DNA of 32,546 nt from an uncultured Methanobrevibacter sp. (lineage in GTDB: Archaea > Methanobacteriota > Methanobacteria > Methanobacteriales > Methanobacteriaceae), in contig CADBHR010000008.1 in assembly GCA_902794475.1 (NCBI GenBank), positions 1 to 32,546 of the forward strand. The letters run 5' to 3'. This document shows, one piece after another, positions 15,082 to 23,232 of this stretch (position 1 is its first letter; each line of letters begins with the position of its first letter). Position numbers and translations under genes: made by a program. The notes beneath the pieces are model-generated. The model worked only from the letters and a program-made list of their open reading frames with translations. It did no database searches and was not told the DNA's origin.

Positions 15082-16362
15082 ATGAAAGCGGCAGTAATTG
15101 GATTGGGTGTAGAAGGTAAAAAGGCGGTAAACTCTCTTTTAAACCATGGTTGGGAAGTTTATGCTACTGATTTGAATATTAATGTTGATTTGTCCGGTTT
15201 GGATTTGCCAATGTTGTCCATGAATATGATTGAGGATAAGGAAACTGTTTCAATAGTCGGTGAAAATATCACTGTTGATTTGGGATTCACCAACTCATAT
15301 GCTATTGAAAATTGTGATGCAATAGCAATTAGTCCCAGCATGTTTGGAGGAGCATTTGCCGAAAGATTGCTTGAGGATGGAGAGCTTTTGAGTGATGTTA
15401 TAACCGAACACAGAGACATTTTTACAATTGGAATCACAGGAACCAACGGTAAAACCACCACTGTACACATGCTAAAAAATATTTTAGAGGATGCAGGCAA
15501 GAAAGTATTGGTAGGTGGAAACGGTGGAGGAGGCTTTTCAGGTTATTATGACCTGATTCTTGATGCCCGTGAGGGGGATTATGACATTTTACTTGTTGAA
15601 GTATGTGACATGACCCTTGACTTTGCAAATTATTGCTTTGACTTTGACATGGTCGGATTAACTAATATCGGCAATGACCATATGGACGTTCACAAAACCA
15701 TTGCCAATTATAAGAATTCCCTGGTAAGATTTTTTTCAGATAAAACCATTTTCACATCATTCGATCAGGATTTCAACAGTGACTTTAAGGAAGCTGCTAG
15801 AACTGCAATCCCTTATTTTGCCTATCAGGATGAACTGCAATTGGTTGGAAAATTCAATTTGCTCAATGCAGGCCTCGCCACTGCCATTGCGCGGGAGCTT
15901 AAGGTTCCAAAGGATGTAATCAAATCATCACTTGCGGATTTCAAAGCTGTTGAAGGCAGATTGGATGTTTACAAAATCAATGATGCGGAAGTTTATGTGG
16001 GCAAAACTGACAATTCAGATGCATTGGCATCAGTTTTGTCTGAAAAGAACTTTTATGCACTGTTCATTGGCACCCCTAGACATAATGAAGCGCATAGGCT
16101 GGATATATTGGATGTTGCTGTAAAGTACAATCCAGAAGTGATAGTTCTGTTTCCGGGTTTGGATGATACATTGGACATTGCAATCTATAGGCTTAATTCT
16201 TTAGGTTACATGGGAAATATAATCACTGTAAACACGCTTGATCAGATAATAGAGTTGGTTGCGGAATATTCTCATGAAGATGCTATTCTTATAGGTGGCA
16301 ATGGTCAAGATGTGATTATAGAAATTCAAGAAAGGATTAAACAAATTTCAGAAAAACTATAG
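15082..16362 (+). CDS. Mur ligase family protein, probable pseudomurein-type amino acid/peptide ligase
   Basis: A protein of 426 residues with the three-domain Mur ligase plan: an N-terminal Rossmann-like domain (AVIGLGVEGKKA, residues 3-14), a central ATPase domain with P-loop TGTNGKTTT (about 119-127) and GLTNIGNDHMDVH (the conserved Asn/His region), and a C-terminal domain with EGRLDVYKINDAEVYVGKTDNSDAL (ligase C-terminal motif). Bacterial relatives add amino acids to UDP-linked cell-wall precursors in an ATP-dependent step; in Methanobacteriales such homologues are assigned to pseudomurein peptide synthesis. The exact substrate is not readable. It is slightly closer in layout to MurC/MurD than to CfbE, the F430 synthase, which is the main alternative. 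AAGGA upstream is the ribosome site; divergent from the TIR-like gene. Confidence 0.75.
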   Translation: MKAAVIGLGVEGKKAVNSLLNHGWEVYATDLNINVDLSGLDLPMLSMNMIEDKETVSIVGENITVDLGFTNSYAIENCDAIAISPSMFGGAFAERLLEDGELLSDVITEHRDIFTIGITGTNGKTTTVHMLKNILEDAGKKVLVGGNGGGGFSGYYDLILDAREGDYDILLVEVCDMTLDFANYCFDFDMVGLTNIGNDHMDVHKTIANYKNSLVRFFSDKTIFTSFDQDFNSDFKEAARTAIPYFAYQDELQLVGKFNLLNAGLATAIARELKVPKDVIKSSLADFKAVEGRLDVYKINDAEVYVGKTDNSDALASVLSEKNFYALFIGTPRHNEAHRLDILDVAVKYNPEVIVLFPGLDDTLDIAIYRLNSLGYMGNIITVNTLDQIIELVAEYSHEDAILIGGNGQDVIIEIQERIKQISEKL

Positions 16363-16428
16363 TGAATCAATAACCTTTTTATAATAGTATATGTATATTT
16401 ATTAATGTATTATTATTAGGTGTATTAT

Positions 16429-17613
16429 ATGAGTCAGGGTTGGAGAAAAATTTCTATTGTATTATTTATCGCATTAATTGCTTTAAGTGTTATGCTTGCA
16501 GTATTTGGTTCTGCAAGTACTAATTATACAGCAGAATCCGTAGCTAAAGACTATAGTCTTCCTATTGGCCAATCAATGTTTGAAAATCAATCAATTACAG
16601 GTACTACAAATCCGGTTCAGGTTCCTTTGATTACTAATTTCGGATTTTTAGTTCATCAGCTTCAGGCATTTGATTTACATGGTATTTTAATGGCCTTGTC
16701 AACAGGTGTTGTTCCATTTGATTTTAGCACTGTTGCAGGAAAAGGTATAGATTCCTACGGAAACGTGGTTGATGTTAAAGGTCCTGGGTTTTTAACTTAT
16801 GCTGGGGACAAATTGTCTGTAAAAGAGCCAGATCATTATGTTTGGGCATATAGTGCTCCATCTAAATGGTTGCAAAAAACAAAATCTGGTGTTGATGTTT
16901 ATGATAATGGTAAAAAAGTAAAATCTGTTCCTGCAAGTGAAATTAAGAATTTGGAATATAAAAATGAGTATTATAATGCTTCCACAATTGCTGATTGGTA
17001 TAATTATGATGCACATGAAGGTTCCCAATTCACTTTAGAAAAAGGAATGGTTGGCTTTTCAGATGGAAGAAATAATATCAGTGCTGAAGATGTGCCTAAG
17101 ATATTCGGTCAGGATGTGGTGGACTATGCATCTGAATATCCAACAGGATCTCCTATTTTATTATATGCAGGTAATTACACCCAACAGGCTGGAGAGGCTT
17201 ACGGAACTGATTTAGGTTCCCACCCTGAGTATGGTGATGACATTAGGGAAGTTAATGCTAAACAATTTGTTGATGCATGGAATGGAACCGTTATCCCGCC
17301 TCAAACATCCGCTAGTGGTAAAGATTATGTTTACTTTGAATCTGCCAGTGATGCACAGGCACCTGGTGGAAGTGCAGCACACGGTGTATGTCCATCTGCA
17401 AGAGCTTTAAGGGCAGCTGTTACTTCTGAAGGATTTGACCTTCCAGTTGGTATGTGTTGGGATGAAGATGCAGTTCTATTTGGTTATAACCCTGCACAGG
17501 ACATTACAGTCTATAACAACCATACTTATCCGGTAAAAATTAACATGTGGACTGAGGGTGATGGTACCGGAATGGGTATATATGGTCAAATCGTAAGATA
17601 TGTTCCTAACTGA
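16429..17613 (+). CDS. Exported protein with C-terminal VanW-like region
   Basis: The start is ATG 16429, six bases after AGGTG; an in-frame GTG at 16420 overlaps that ribosome site. The protein has 394 residues. Residues 8-28 form a hydrophobic signal anchor (ISIVLFIALIALSVMLAVFG), so the rest is outside the membrane. The middle (30-300) is rich in Tyr, Gly and Asp and is not recognisable to me. The last 80 residues resemble the VanW family: GGSAAHGVCPSARALRAAV corresponds to the GGGICQ.ST.LYNAA motif, and DITVYNNHTYPVKINMW to the closing strand pair. VanW-like domains occur in bacterial cell-wall proteins of unknown function. A role in the pseudomurein wall fits the neighbouring Mur ligase but is inference. 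Confidence 0.6.
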   Translation: MSQGWRKISIVLFIALIALSVMLAVFGSASTNYTAESVAKDYSLPIGQSMFENQSITGTTNPVQVPLITNFGFLVHQLQAFDLHGILMALSTGVVPFDFSTVAGKGIDSYGNVVDVKGPGFLTYAGDKLSVKEPDHYVWAYSAPSKWLQKTKSGVDVYDNGKKVKSVPASEIKNLEYKNEYYNASTIADWYNYDAHEGSQFTLEKGMVGFSDGRNNISAEDVPKIFGQDVVDYASEYPTGSPILLYAGNYTQQAGEAYGTDLGSHPEYGDDIREVNAKQFVDAWNGTVIPPQTSASGKDYVYFESASDAQAPGGSAAHGVCPSARALRAAVTSEGFDLPVGMCWDEDAVLFGYNPAQDITVYNNHTYPVKINMWTEGDGTGMGIYGQIVRYVPN

Positions 17614-17637
17614 ACATGTCTTTAATTTTCTTTTTTT

Positions 17638-18291
17638 ATGTCAGTTTCAACAATAATTACTGCTGCTGGTAAAAATTCCAGAATGAGGAAAGACCAGATT
17701 TCACGCGGTATGGAATTAACAAATAAACTTATTTTACCGTTCAACAATAAAACGGTTATAGAGACCACCATTGACAATGCATTATCATTGAATATAGATG
17801 AATGCATTGTGGTGCTTGGACATTATGCCCGTGAAATAAGGGAAGCTATTTATGATAATTATAAAAGTGATGTAAAATTCATCGAAAATAATCCTGTTGA
17901 TGTAGGTTTGTCGACCTCGTTATATAATGGTTTATCGAATATCTCTTCTGATTTTGCATTATGCATTACTGCCGATCAGCCTACCGTTTTACCTGAAACT
18001 TTCGAAAAAATGATAGAGGTAAGTCAAACATCTCAAAATCCTTATAGAACAATATCAATTTTGCGCAGAAGAAAAACAGGATTGTTGGATACTGCTGAAG
18101 GCCTTGGCATGCCTTTTGTTGCACCAAGGGAAAACCTGATGGAATATTTGAAAAATGAAGATGATAACCTGAATCCTATATTGAGAAAGATATTTGATGA
18201 TGGGTATGTCTTTTATGGAATAAAAGAAAAAAATGAAAAAGAGTTATTAAATATTAATCATTATGATGATTATCTAAAACTCTTAGATTGA
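17638..18291 (+). CDS. MobA/MocA-like nucleotidyltransferase
   Basis: A protein of 217 residues with the NTP-transferase signature TAAGKNSRM (residues 8-16), the CIVVLGHYAREI strand-helix, GLSTSLYNGL and the metal-binding ITADQPTVLP, as in MobA/MocA-type enzymes that attach CMP or GMP to molybdopterin-like cofactors. Other members are sugar-nucleotide pyrophosphorylases, so the substrate is open. The start codon sits directly after a T-rich tract (17626-17637) with no ribosome site, so translation may be leaderless or coupled to the upstream gene. It converges with the DUF169 gene and overlaps it by 9 nt. Confidence 0.7.
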   Translation: MSVSTIITAAGKNSRMRKDQISRGMELTNKLILPFNNKTVIETTIDNALSLNIDECIVVLGHYAREIREAIYDNYKSDVKFIENNPVDVGLSTSLYNGLSNISSDFALCITADQPTVLPETFEKMIEVSQTSQNPYRTISILRRRKTGLLDTAEGLGMPFVAPRENLMEYLKNEDDNLNPILRKIFDDGYVFYGIKEKNEKELLNINHYDDYLKLLD

Positions 18292-18960
18292 TTCAAGACC
18301 TGAAATGACTTCATCGATTTTGGCCTTGCTGATTCCGACTGTCATTTCATTATCTTTAATGTCAGCCGCTTTTCTTGAGCCGTCACATCCTAATGTGAAA
18401 TTCACGCCGTCGGAAAGATATGGGTTTGAAAATGCATCACCGCATAATGATTGGATACCTGCAAATGAAGGAGTGATTTTCTCACCGGTTTTGTAGACAA
18501 TGCTTTGTGCAAGTTTCATTCCGCCAACAGGTTCGGTAATGACTTGAATGACGTCAGCTTCAAAATCAGCTTCATCTAAAGGTGAATATATTATTCCCCA
18601 ACTAATGTCTTTAATGATTGAAAGTTTGCTGGTTAATTTTTTAGCGGTTTCCAAATCTTGGAATCTTCCTAATGAAAAGTATTTTTCACCGTTTGCTAAC
18701 TTTTCCGGCATGTCCCTAAGTCCTATTGCTCCTGCTCCACCCAGGCATAACTGTTGGTCAATTGTTGAATAGAACTTGTTTCCGAGGGAAGCTTTCCGGA
18801 CCATTTCACAATGCCTTATTTTTTCATCAATTAGATCAATGCCTTCTGGCAAATCATCTTCAGTTTTGATTAATTTCATTGCAACAGGCTTTGCATCAAG
18901 CTTTATTTTACTTTCAATGGCTTCACAATATTTTTTGTTTTTTTCTAAATAATCAGTCAT
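18283..18960 (-). CDS. DUF169 family protein
   Basis: A protein of 225 residues beginning MTDYLEKNKKYCEAIESK, with the family hallmark KPVAMKLIKTEDDLP (residues about 24-38), Cys-containing RHCEMVRKAS and QQLCLGGAGAIGL (about 87-99), and the later SLCGD and LGCDGSRKAAD. DUF169 proteins are widespread in methanogens and anaerobes; conserved Cys residues suggest a metal or redox cofactor, but no activity is established to my knowledge. AAGGTGAT is the ribosome site. It follows the minus-strand nuclease gene on the same strand but with its own spacer of 26 nt, so cotranscription with the helicase-nuclease operon is possible. Confidence 0.75.
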   Translation of the reverse strand: MTDYLEKNKKYCEAIESKIKLDAKPVAMKLIKTEDDLPEGIDLIDEKIRHCEMVRKASLGNKFYSTIDQQLCLGGAGAIGLRDMPEKLANGEKYFSLGRFQDLETAKKLTSKLSIIKDISWGIIYSPLDEADFEADVIQVITEPVGGMKLAQSIVYKTGEKITPSFAGIQSLCGDAFSNPYLSDGVNFTLGCDGSRKAADIKDNEMTVGISKAKIDEVISGLESI

Positions 18961-18986
18961 ACAATCACCTTGGTTAATTATTTGGA

Positions 18987-20219
18987 TTATGGAATTTTAA
19001 TATCTTTTGTTTTAACGCTGTTATTTTTACAAAATGTTCTGAAATCGCATGCATTGCATGTTCTCTCATCTGAATCTGCTTTCCATGCCTCTTGGATTTT
19101 ACAACCTTTTATTTCTTTAATTAAAGAGCTTTCAATCTTAAAAACAACGTTATCAAATTTGTTAAGGGAATCTTTAATCTCTTCATCATCAATATTGATT
19201 ATGCGTATTGATCTGGCAATTTTAAATTCTTCACTTAAATTGGGGGCCTTGTCATCTTCGCTCCAATTCATGATCAGTTCAACGTCGCTGGCAAATTTTC
19301 CATAGTCGATTGCATTGTCAGTCATGTCATGTGCGATTTCCTCCTGAATTAAAATCAGGTCCTCCTTTGAAGGTACAAGTTCATTTAGATAAAATATTAT
19401 GCCTGCAAAAATGGGTTTTGCATCCTCCTGTTGACTTCTAAGCCATGAATATGTTAATATTTGCTGCTTATGATTTTCCCAGGGGTTGTTGAATTTATTG
19501 TTGCTTATTTCGGGAGGCCTTTTCATGCCCTTATAATCAATTATGATTTCATACTCATCGCCATGTGAATAATTGGATATTTTCTTGCGAAATTCAGGGT
19601 CTTTTTTAAGAAATTCGATGATTTTATTATTATAGTTATCCAAATTACTCTGATTGATGTTCTTGTTGATTTTCATGGAACTCAAAACATCCACTACACC
19701 ATTGATTCCATAATAATTGGATCTGCTAATCTTCTCATCGTAGTTAGGCATATTCCTAATCCCTTTTATCAGAAGCTCTGTGGAATCAATCAAAGGAAAG
19801 AGATGAGGTCCCCAAACATTAATTGCCTTTTCAGCCCTTGCACTGGCTAATTTCTTATGGTCGTGCTCGTTTAAATCCTCAAAAGACAATTCACTGTTCA
19901 ATAAACTGTAGAACAAGTCCTCATCATAAGGGTATAGGCCATCCACTTGCAATCTTATGTCAATCATATCCTCAATAGGTCGGATATCGTTTTTCCAATT
20001 CCAAGGGAATTGCTTCTTGTCGGAATCCCATTGAAGATAGGCTTCTTCCATCACTCCATGAATGAACTCTCCAAACCATCTCTGGACAGGTTTAGAAGGG
20101 GGAAGAGTGCCCTTATTCTGATATCGGTATTGCAGATTGCATGTTAAAAAGGACAATAGGTCTCCAGTCAGGCTGTACTCTGGAATCATGTATGCTTTTG
20201 ATCTTGATGGTAATTTCAT
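18987..20219 (-). CDS. PD-(D/E)XK nuclease with Fe-S cluster (Cas4/AddB-like), partner of UvrD-type helicase
   Basis: A protein of 410 residues. Cysteines C27, C388, C391 and C397 have the Cas4/AddB/Dna2 arrangement (one N-terminal, CxxCx5C at the end) for a 4Fe-4S cluster that pins the nuclease fold. Nuclease motifs are visible in order: GEFIHGVMEEAY (motif I His), GVVDVL (GxxD, about 170), EIIIDYKG (D-x-K, about 227-234) and QILTYSWL (QxxxY). The gene begins 8 nt after the helicase stop, with AGGTGA as ribosome site, so both are one operon. A helicase plus Fe-S nuclease pair resembles bacterial AddAB in composition, though the nuclease is not fused to a helicase-like domain here. Likely role: DNA end resection or repair. 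Defence is the alternative. Confidence 0.75.
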   Translation of the reverse strand: MKLPSRSKAYMIPEYSLTGDLLSFLTCNLQYRYQNKGTLPPSKPVQRWFGEFIHGVMEEAYLQWDSDKKQFPWNWKNDIRPIEDMIDIRLQVDGLYPYDEDLFYSLLNSELSFEDLNEHDHKKLASARAEKAINVWGPHLFPLIDSTELLIKGIRNMPNYDEKISRSNYYGINGVVDVLSSMKINKNINQSNLDNYNNKIIEFLKKDPEFRKKISNYSHGDEYEIIIDYKGMKRPPEISNNKFNNPWENHKQQILTYSWLRSQQEDAKPIFAGIIFYLNELVPSKEDLILIQEEIAHDMTDNAIDYGKFASDVELIMNWSEDDKAPNLSEEFKIARSIRIINIDDEEIKDSLNKFDNVVFKIESSLIKEIKGCKIQEAWKADSDERTCNACDFRTFCKNNSVKTKDIKIP

Positions 20220-20227
20220 TTTTTCAC

Positions 20228-22666
20228 CTATATTAAATAAATCTCATTAAATCCCACATATTTCTCATCCCGGCTCCATCCAAGAGCAACATTAGGGATA
20301 TTGAAATGGTCTTTCTTACGAGGATATCCTTCGATTGCTGAATTAAGGCCAACTAACAATAATACACTTTCAGCTCTTGAAAATGCTACAAAATAAAGGC
20401 GTGTCAAATCGTCAAATGACCTGTCTTTTTCGCTCCTTTGCGATTCTCCAAGTTCACTGAACTGCCGTATGCTGTCTTCAATTGTAATGTTTTTAGGCGG
20501 CTTTTTAGGGAATCTCAGTTTTTGTGTTTTTATATTGTTGTCCCTAAATTTGGAACCCACGTCAACGATCACCAGCGGAAATTCCAATCCCTTTGACTGG
20601 TGGATTGACAGAATGTTTACCCTATCATCCGGCAGAGTCTCAAGAAGGGACTCGTCAATCTGTATTCCTCCTGTTGAAAGGGGTATGAATATATTCCAAA
20701 TGGCCTCCAGGATTGATTCTTTTTCGGCTTGCTTGTTTGCAAAGGATATGTTTGAATAGTATTTGCTGAAAAAACCTGTTTGTGTTATGGATTTTGTGAT
20801 TGCTTCCAGGTAAACAATTCCCTCAACGTCCTCCTGCAGCTCTTCAATCCAGGTGATTAATTTATATGCAAGTTCCATTAAGCTTGCCTTTTTAGGCCAG
20901 TATTTTGTTCCTCGTGGCATTCTATTTTGCCAGTAGAGTACAAACTGACTTAGATTTATAGGTTCATGGGGTTCCGGATTAAGTTTAATATATTCCCGTG
21001 CTCTTACTCTCCATCTTGTCATGGTTACCTTCGCCAGATTTGGAATGGTCTTGTCACTCAGTTGAATTTTGCCTTCAGGGTCAATGCACTCAAGCATCAG
21101 TCCGCAGAATATCTCCACAACCTCAACTTTTTGAAGCTCTATTCCTCTCGGATTGAACACTTCAATAGGCTTTCTCTGTTTTTTCAGATTCCTTCTTAAG
21201 TAATATAATAATGAATTGTTTCCGAATTGTTTTTCCTTTGGTGAATATGATAATATTGCAATATCTGAAGCGGAACCGTATTCGCTGTCTAATTTCAGTG
21301 TTAATCTATCAATGTGTTTTCCTTGCCTTTCTCGCTCTTCATTAATCTGCTGGAATTTGGCAATATCGATTTTTCCATTCAACTGTTTGAAGTAGTCCTC
21401 ATCAAGAACCTTTAGGACTTTTGGCTTAACTTCACCCTCGTTTATCAGTTTTGAAATCAGATTGGCCAATGATTTGGAAAGCATTTCAACATTGTTCCTA
21501 AACATTCCAAGCACAGGCATTTTGTCCTTGTCAAAATCAGGTGCAATGATTTTAGGTTTGTTCTTTACTCTTGCCAACTGATATTCGTCATCTATTTCAA
21601 CAAACTGGTTGCAGTGATTGATGATGTTTTCAGTTGAACGGTAATTTGTTTTTAAATTTATTTCGACCACATCAATTCCCAACTTGTCTTTAACGCGCTC
21701 TTTATAATTGGTAAACAGATCTACTGTTGCCCCTCTGAATCTGTAAAGTGATTGGTCGTCATCGCCTACAACGGTAATGTTTCCATTATTTTTCAGGGCG
21801 GATTTGGCAATTGTAAAGTAGATGTCCTCCTGAATAAGGTTAGTGTCCTGATACTCGTCAATTAATACGATTCTGATATTATCAAGGAATAAATCGAGTT
21901 TATCATGTTTGAGTAAGTCTAAGAATCTTGATTCTAGCATTGCAAAATCCATTGTATTCCTTCTGATTAGGATGTTTTCATATTCCTGTATGCAATCAAG
22001 GATTACGCACATGCCTTTATCGCTTTCAAATTCCTCATATAATTTTTCCATTTCAATCTGGTCGTGAAAAATTCTGTCTTTAATTTCAAGCAAGATTCCA
22101 CTCATTTTTGATGGCTCATCAAGTTTTTCCAAACCAGTTAATCTTTTAAGACATTCCTGCAGATTTTCATCCTTATATCGGTCATTTTCACTAAGTATCT
22201 TTATCATTGCGGAATTTGAAACAAAGTTTTCAATTATGATTGGATGATTTGTTCCGGGTTCCTTGTGTTGTCTCATAATTTCTTCAGCTAATTTATCAGT
22301 TGTACCAACTTGAATTTGATTGAAATCTATTTTAGCTATTCTTTCAAAGATTTCAAAGTCATCTGATTCGTCTATTATGTGGTTTTTAATTTCATCTCCC
22401 CATCCTAAGATTCTGGAATATAACTCTTCAGCGGCCTTTTTGGTGAAGGTTGTTGCCAGTATCTCATCGGGATGAATGTCGTCGACAAAAATGAATTTCA
22501 ATATTTTAAGCACCATTACGGTTGTTTTACCACTTCCAGGGCCTGCAACTAAGAACAATGACTGATTGGGTTGGGATAAAATAGCGTTTTTTTGGTCTTC
22601 ATTTGAGGAAATGTCTCTTTCAAGAACATTCACTACAATCTCTTCAAATTCTTCATTTGAAATCAT
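20228..22666 (-). CDS. UvrD/Rep-type superfamily 1 DNA helicase
   Basis: A protein of 812 residues with the full SF1A motif set: Q-motif NEDQKNAI, Walker A AGPGSGKTT (41-49), motif Ia TTFTKKAAEEL (72-82), motif II LIDEYQDTN (268-276), motif III GDDDQSLYRFRGA (301-313), motif IV LKTNYRSTENI, motif V NILSIHQSKGLEFPLV and motif VI YFVAFSRAESVLLL. There is no nuclease domain on the chain, which is instead supplied by the next gene. It translocates 3'-5' on single strands if typical of the family. AGAGGG is the ribosome site. The promoter carries the repair-regulon element in the minus orientation (22727-22748) and a TATA-like box, giving a leader of about 23 nt, which ties the operon to the nurA-herA and mre11-rad50 set. 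Confidence 0.88.
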   Translation of the reverse strand: MISNEEFEEIVVNVLERDISSNEDQKNAILSQPNQSLFLVAGPGSGKTTVMVLKILKFIFVDDIHPDEILATTFTKKAAEELYSRILGWGDEIKNHIIDESDDFEIFERIAKIDFNQIQVGTTDKLAEEIMRQHKEPGTNHPIIIENFVSNSAMIKILSENDRYKDENLQECLKRLTGLEKLDEPSKMSGILLEIKDRIFHDQIEMEKLYEEFESDKGMCVILDCIQEYENILIRRNTMDFAMLESRFLDLLKHDKLDLFLDNIRIVLIDEYQDTNLIQEDIYFTIAKSALKNNGNITVVGDDDQSLYRFRGATVDLFTNYKERVKDKLGIDVVEINLKTNYRSTENIINHCNQFVEIDDEYQLARVKNKPKIIAPDFDKDKMPVLGMFRNNVEMLSKSLANLISKLINEGEVKPKVLKVLDEDYFKQLNGKIDIAKFQQINEERERQGKHIDRLTLKLDSEYGSASDIAILSYSPKEKQFGNNSLLYYLRRNLKKQRKPIEVFNPRGIELQKVEVVEIFCGLMLECIDPEGKIQLSDKTIPNLAKVTMTRWRVRAREYIKLNPEPHEPINLSQFVLYWQNRMPRGTKYWPKKASLMELAYKLITWIEELQEDVEGIVYLEAITKSITQTGFFSKYYSNISFANKQAEKESILEAIWNIFIPLSTGGIQIDESLLETLPDDRVNILSIHQSKGLEFPLVIVDVGSKFRDNNIKTQKLRFPKKPPKNITIEDSIRQFSELGESQRSEKDRSFDDLTRLYFVAFSRAESVLLLVGLNSAIEGYPRKKDHFNIPNVALGWSRDEKYVGFNEIYLI

Positions 22667-22711
22667 TTTTTTCCCTCTTGTTAATATAATTTAATTTATG
22701 AACGGTTATCA

Positions 22712-22748
22712 TTAATAAAGTAATTGAGAGAGCATTTGCAAACTAATG
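22712..22748 (-). promoter_or_regulatory. Repair-regulon element plus TATA box, UvrD/PD-(D/E)XK promoter (site 4)
   Basis: Read on the minus strand: ATTAG then TTTGCAAATGCTCTCT (22742-22727), one base different from the other three copies, then 7 nt, then TATA-like TTTATTAA (22719-22712). The predicted start is about 22689, 23 nt before the helicase ATG. Confidence 0.75.
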
Positions 22749-22823
22749 CAGTTAAAAATATTTTTTTATAAAATGATTATTTTTAAATAACATTTATTTA
22801 TAAAAAAAATATAATTTATATTA

Positions 22824-22886
22824 TGGGAGGAAGTTTCTTCCATAATATGCATAAGTTAGAAACAATTTTGTTTCTAACTTTTTTTT
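22824..22886 (+). ncRNA. Candidate ~60-nt small RNA with two hairpins
   Basis: A TATA-like TTTATAAA (22797-22804) predicts a start near 22824. The transcript would contain a first hairpin (GGAAG-TTT-CTTCC, extended by ATATTAT/ATAATAT with a bulge) and a second, perfect hairpin GTTAGAAACA-ATTT-TGTTTCTAAC (22855-22878) followed by T8 (22879-22886), a textbook terminator shape. A 21-codon frame starting ATGGGAGGAAG is also possible (22823-22888), without a ribosome site. Expression is not shown by sequence. Confidence 0.4.
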
Positions 22887-22931
22887 GAAATATTTTTTTT
22901 TCGCTCTTTAATTTTATGTTTAAACTTTGAA

Positions 22932-22968
22932 TATTACTTTTCAAATGCTCTCTGATGAACTTTAAATA
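22932..22968 (+). promoter_or_regulatory. Repair-regulon element plus TATA box, MrfA-like helicase promoter (site 3)
   Basis: TTTTCAAATGCTCTCT at 22938-22953, then 7 nt, then TTTAAATA (22961-22968). The predicted start is near 22990, which leaves a long leader of about 240 nt before the helicase ATG at 23233. Confidence 0.75.
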
Positions 22969-22990
22969 TCATCAAGGTCTAACATAATAA

Positions 22991-23026
22991 ATGTCAATGA
23001 CAAAAGTTTAATTAAAACTTTTTTTT
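22991..23026 (+). other. Six-codon mini-frame followed by terminator-like hairpin in helicase leader
   Basis: At the predicted start an ATG opens MSMTKV-stop (22991-23011). AAAAGTTT-AATT-AAAACTTTT (23002-23023) overlaps its end and continues into T8. This has the outline of a leader with an early terminator. The rest of the leader (23027-23232) shows no gene, only weak hairpins such as ATCTT/AAGAT near 23147-23163. Confidence 0.35.
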
Positions 23027-23232
23027 CAACGATAACCAAGTTTTTAAAAAAGTAAAACCATTAGCACTGGTAAATAATTGCCATGACTGTTGGATGATGT
23101 TGCAGTAAAAAATCTTCCAAAAAAACTATAATTTGGTTTGCGAATCTTCTTCTACAAGATGGGGAGGGATTCAAATTATTATAATTAAAAATATGATTTA
23201 ATTAAAATTGGAACGGAAATTTAGCTGATATT

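Noticed and set aside
23085-23170. Possible C/D-box guide RNA (GGATGATG like a C box) in the helicase leader
   Set aside because: No matching D box (CTGA) or C'/D' pair at suitable distance, and no promoter of its own.
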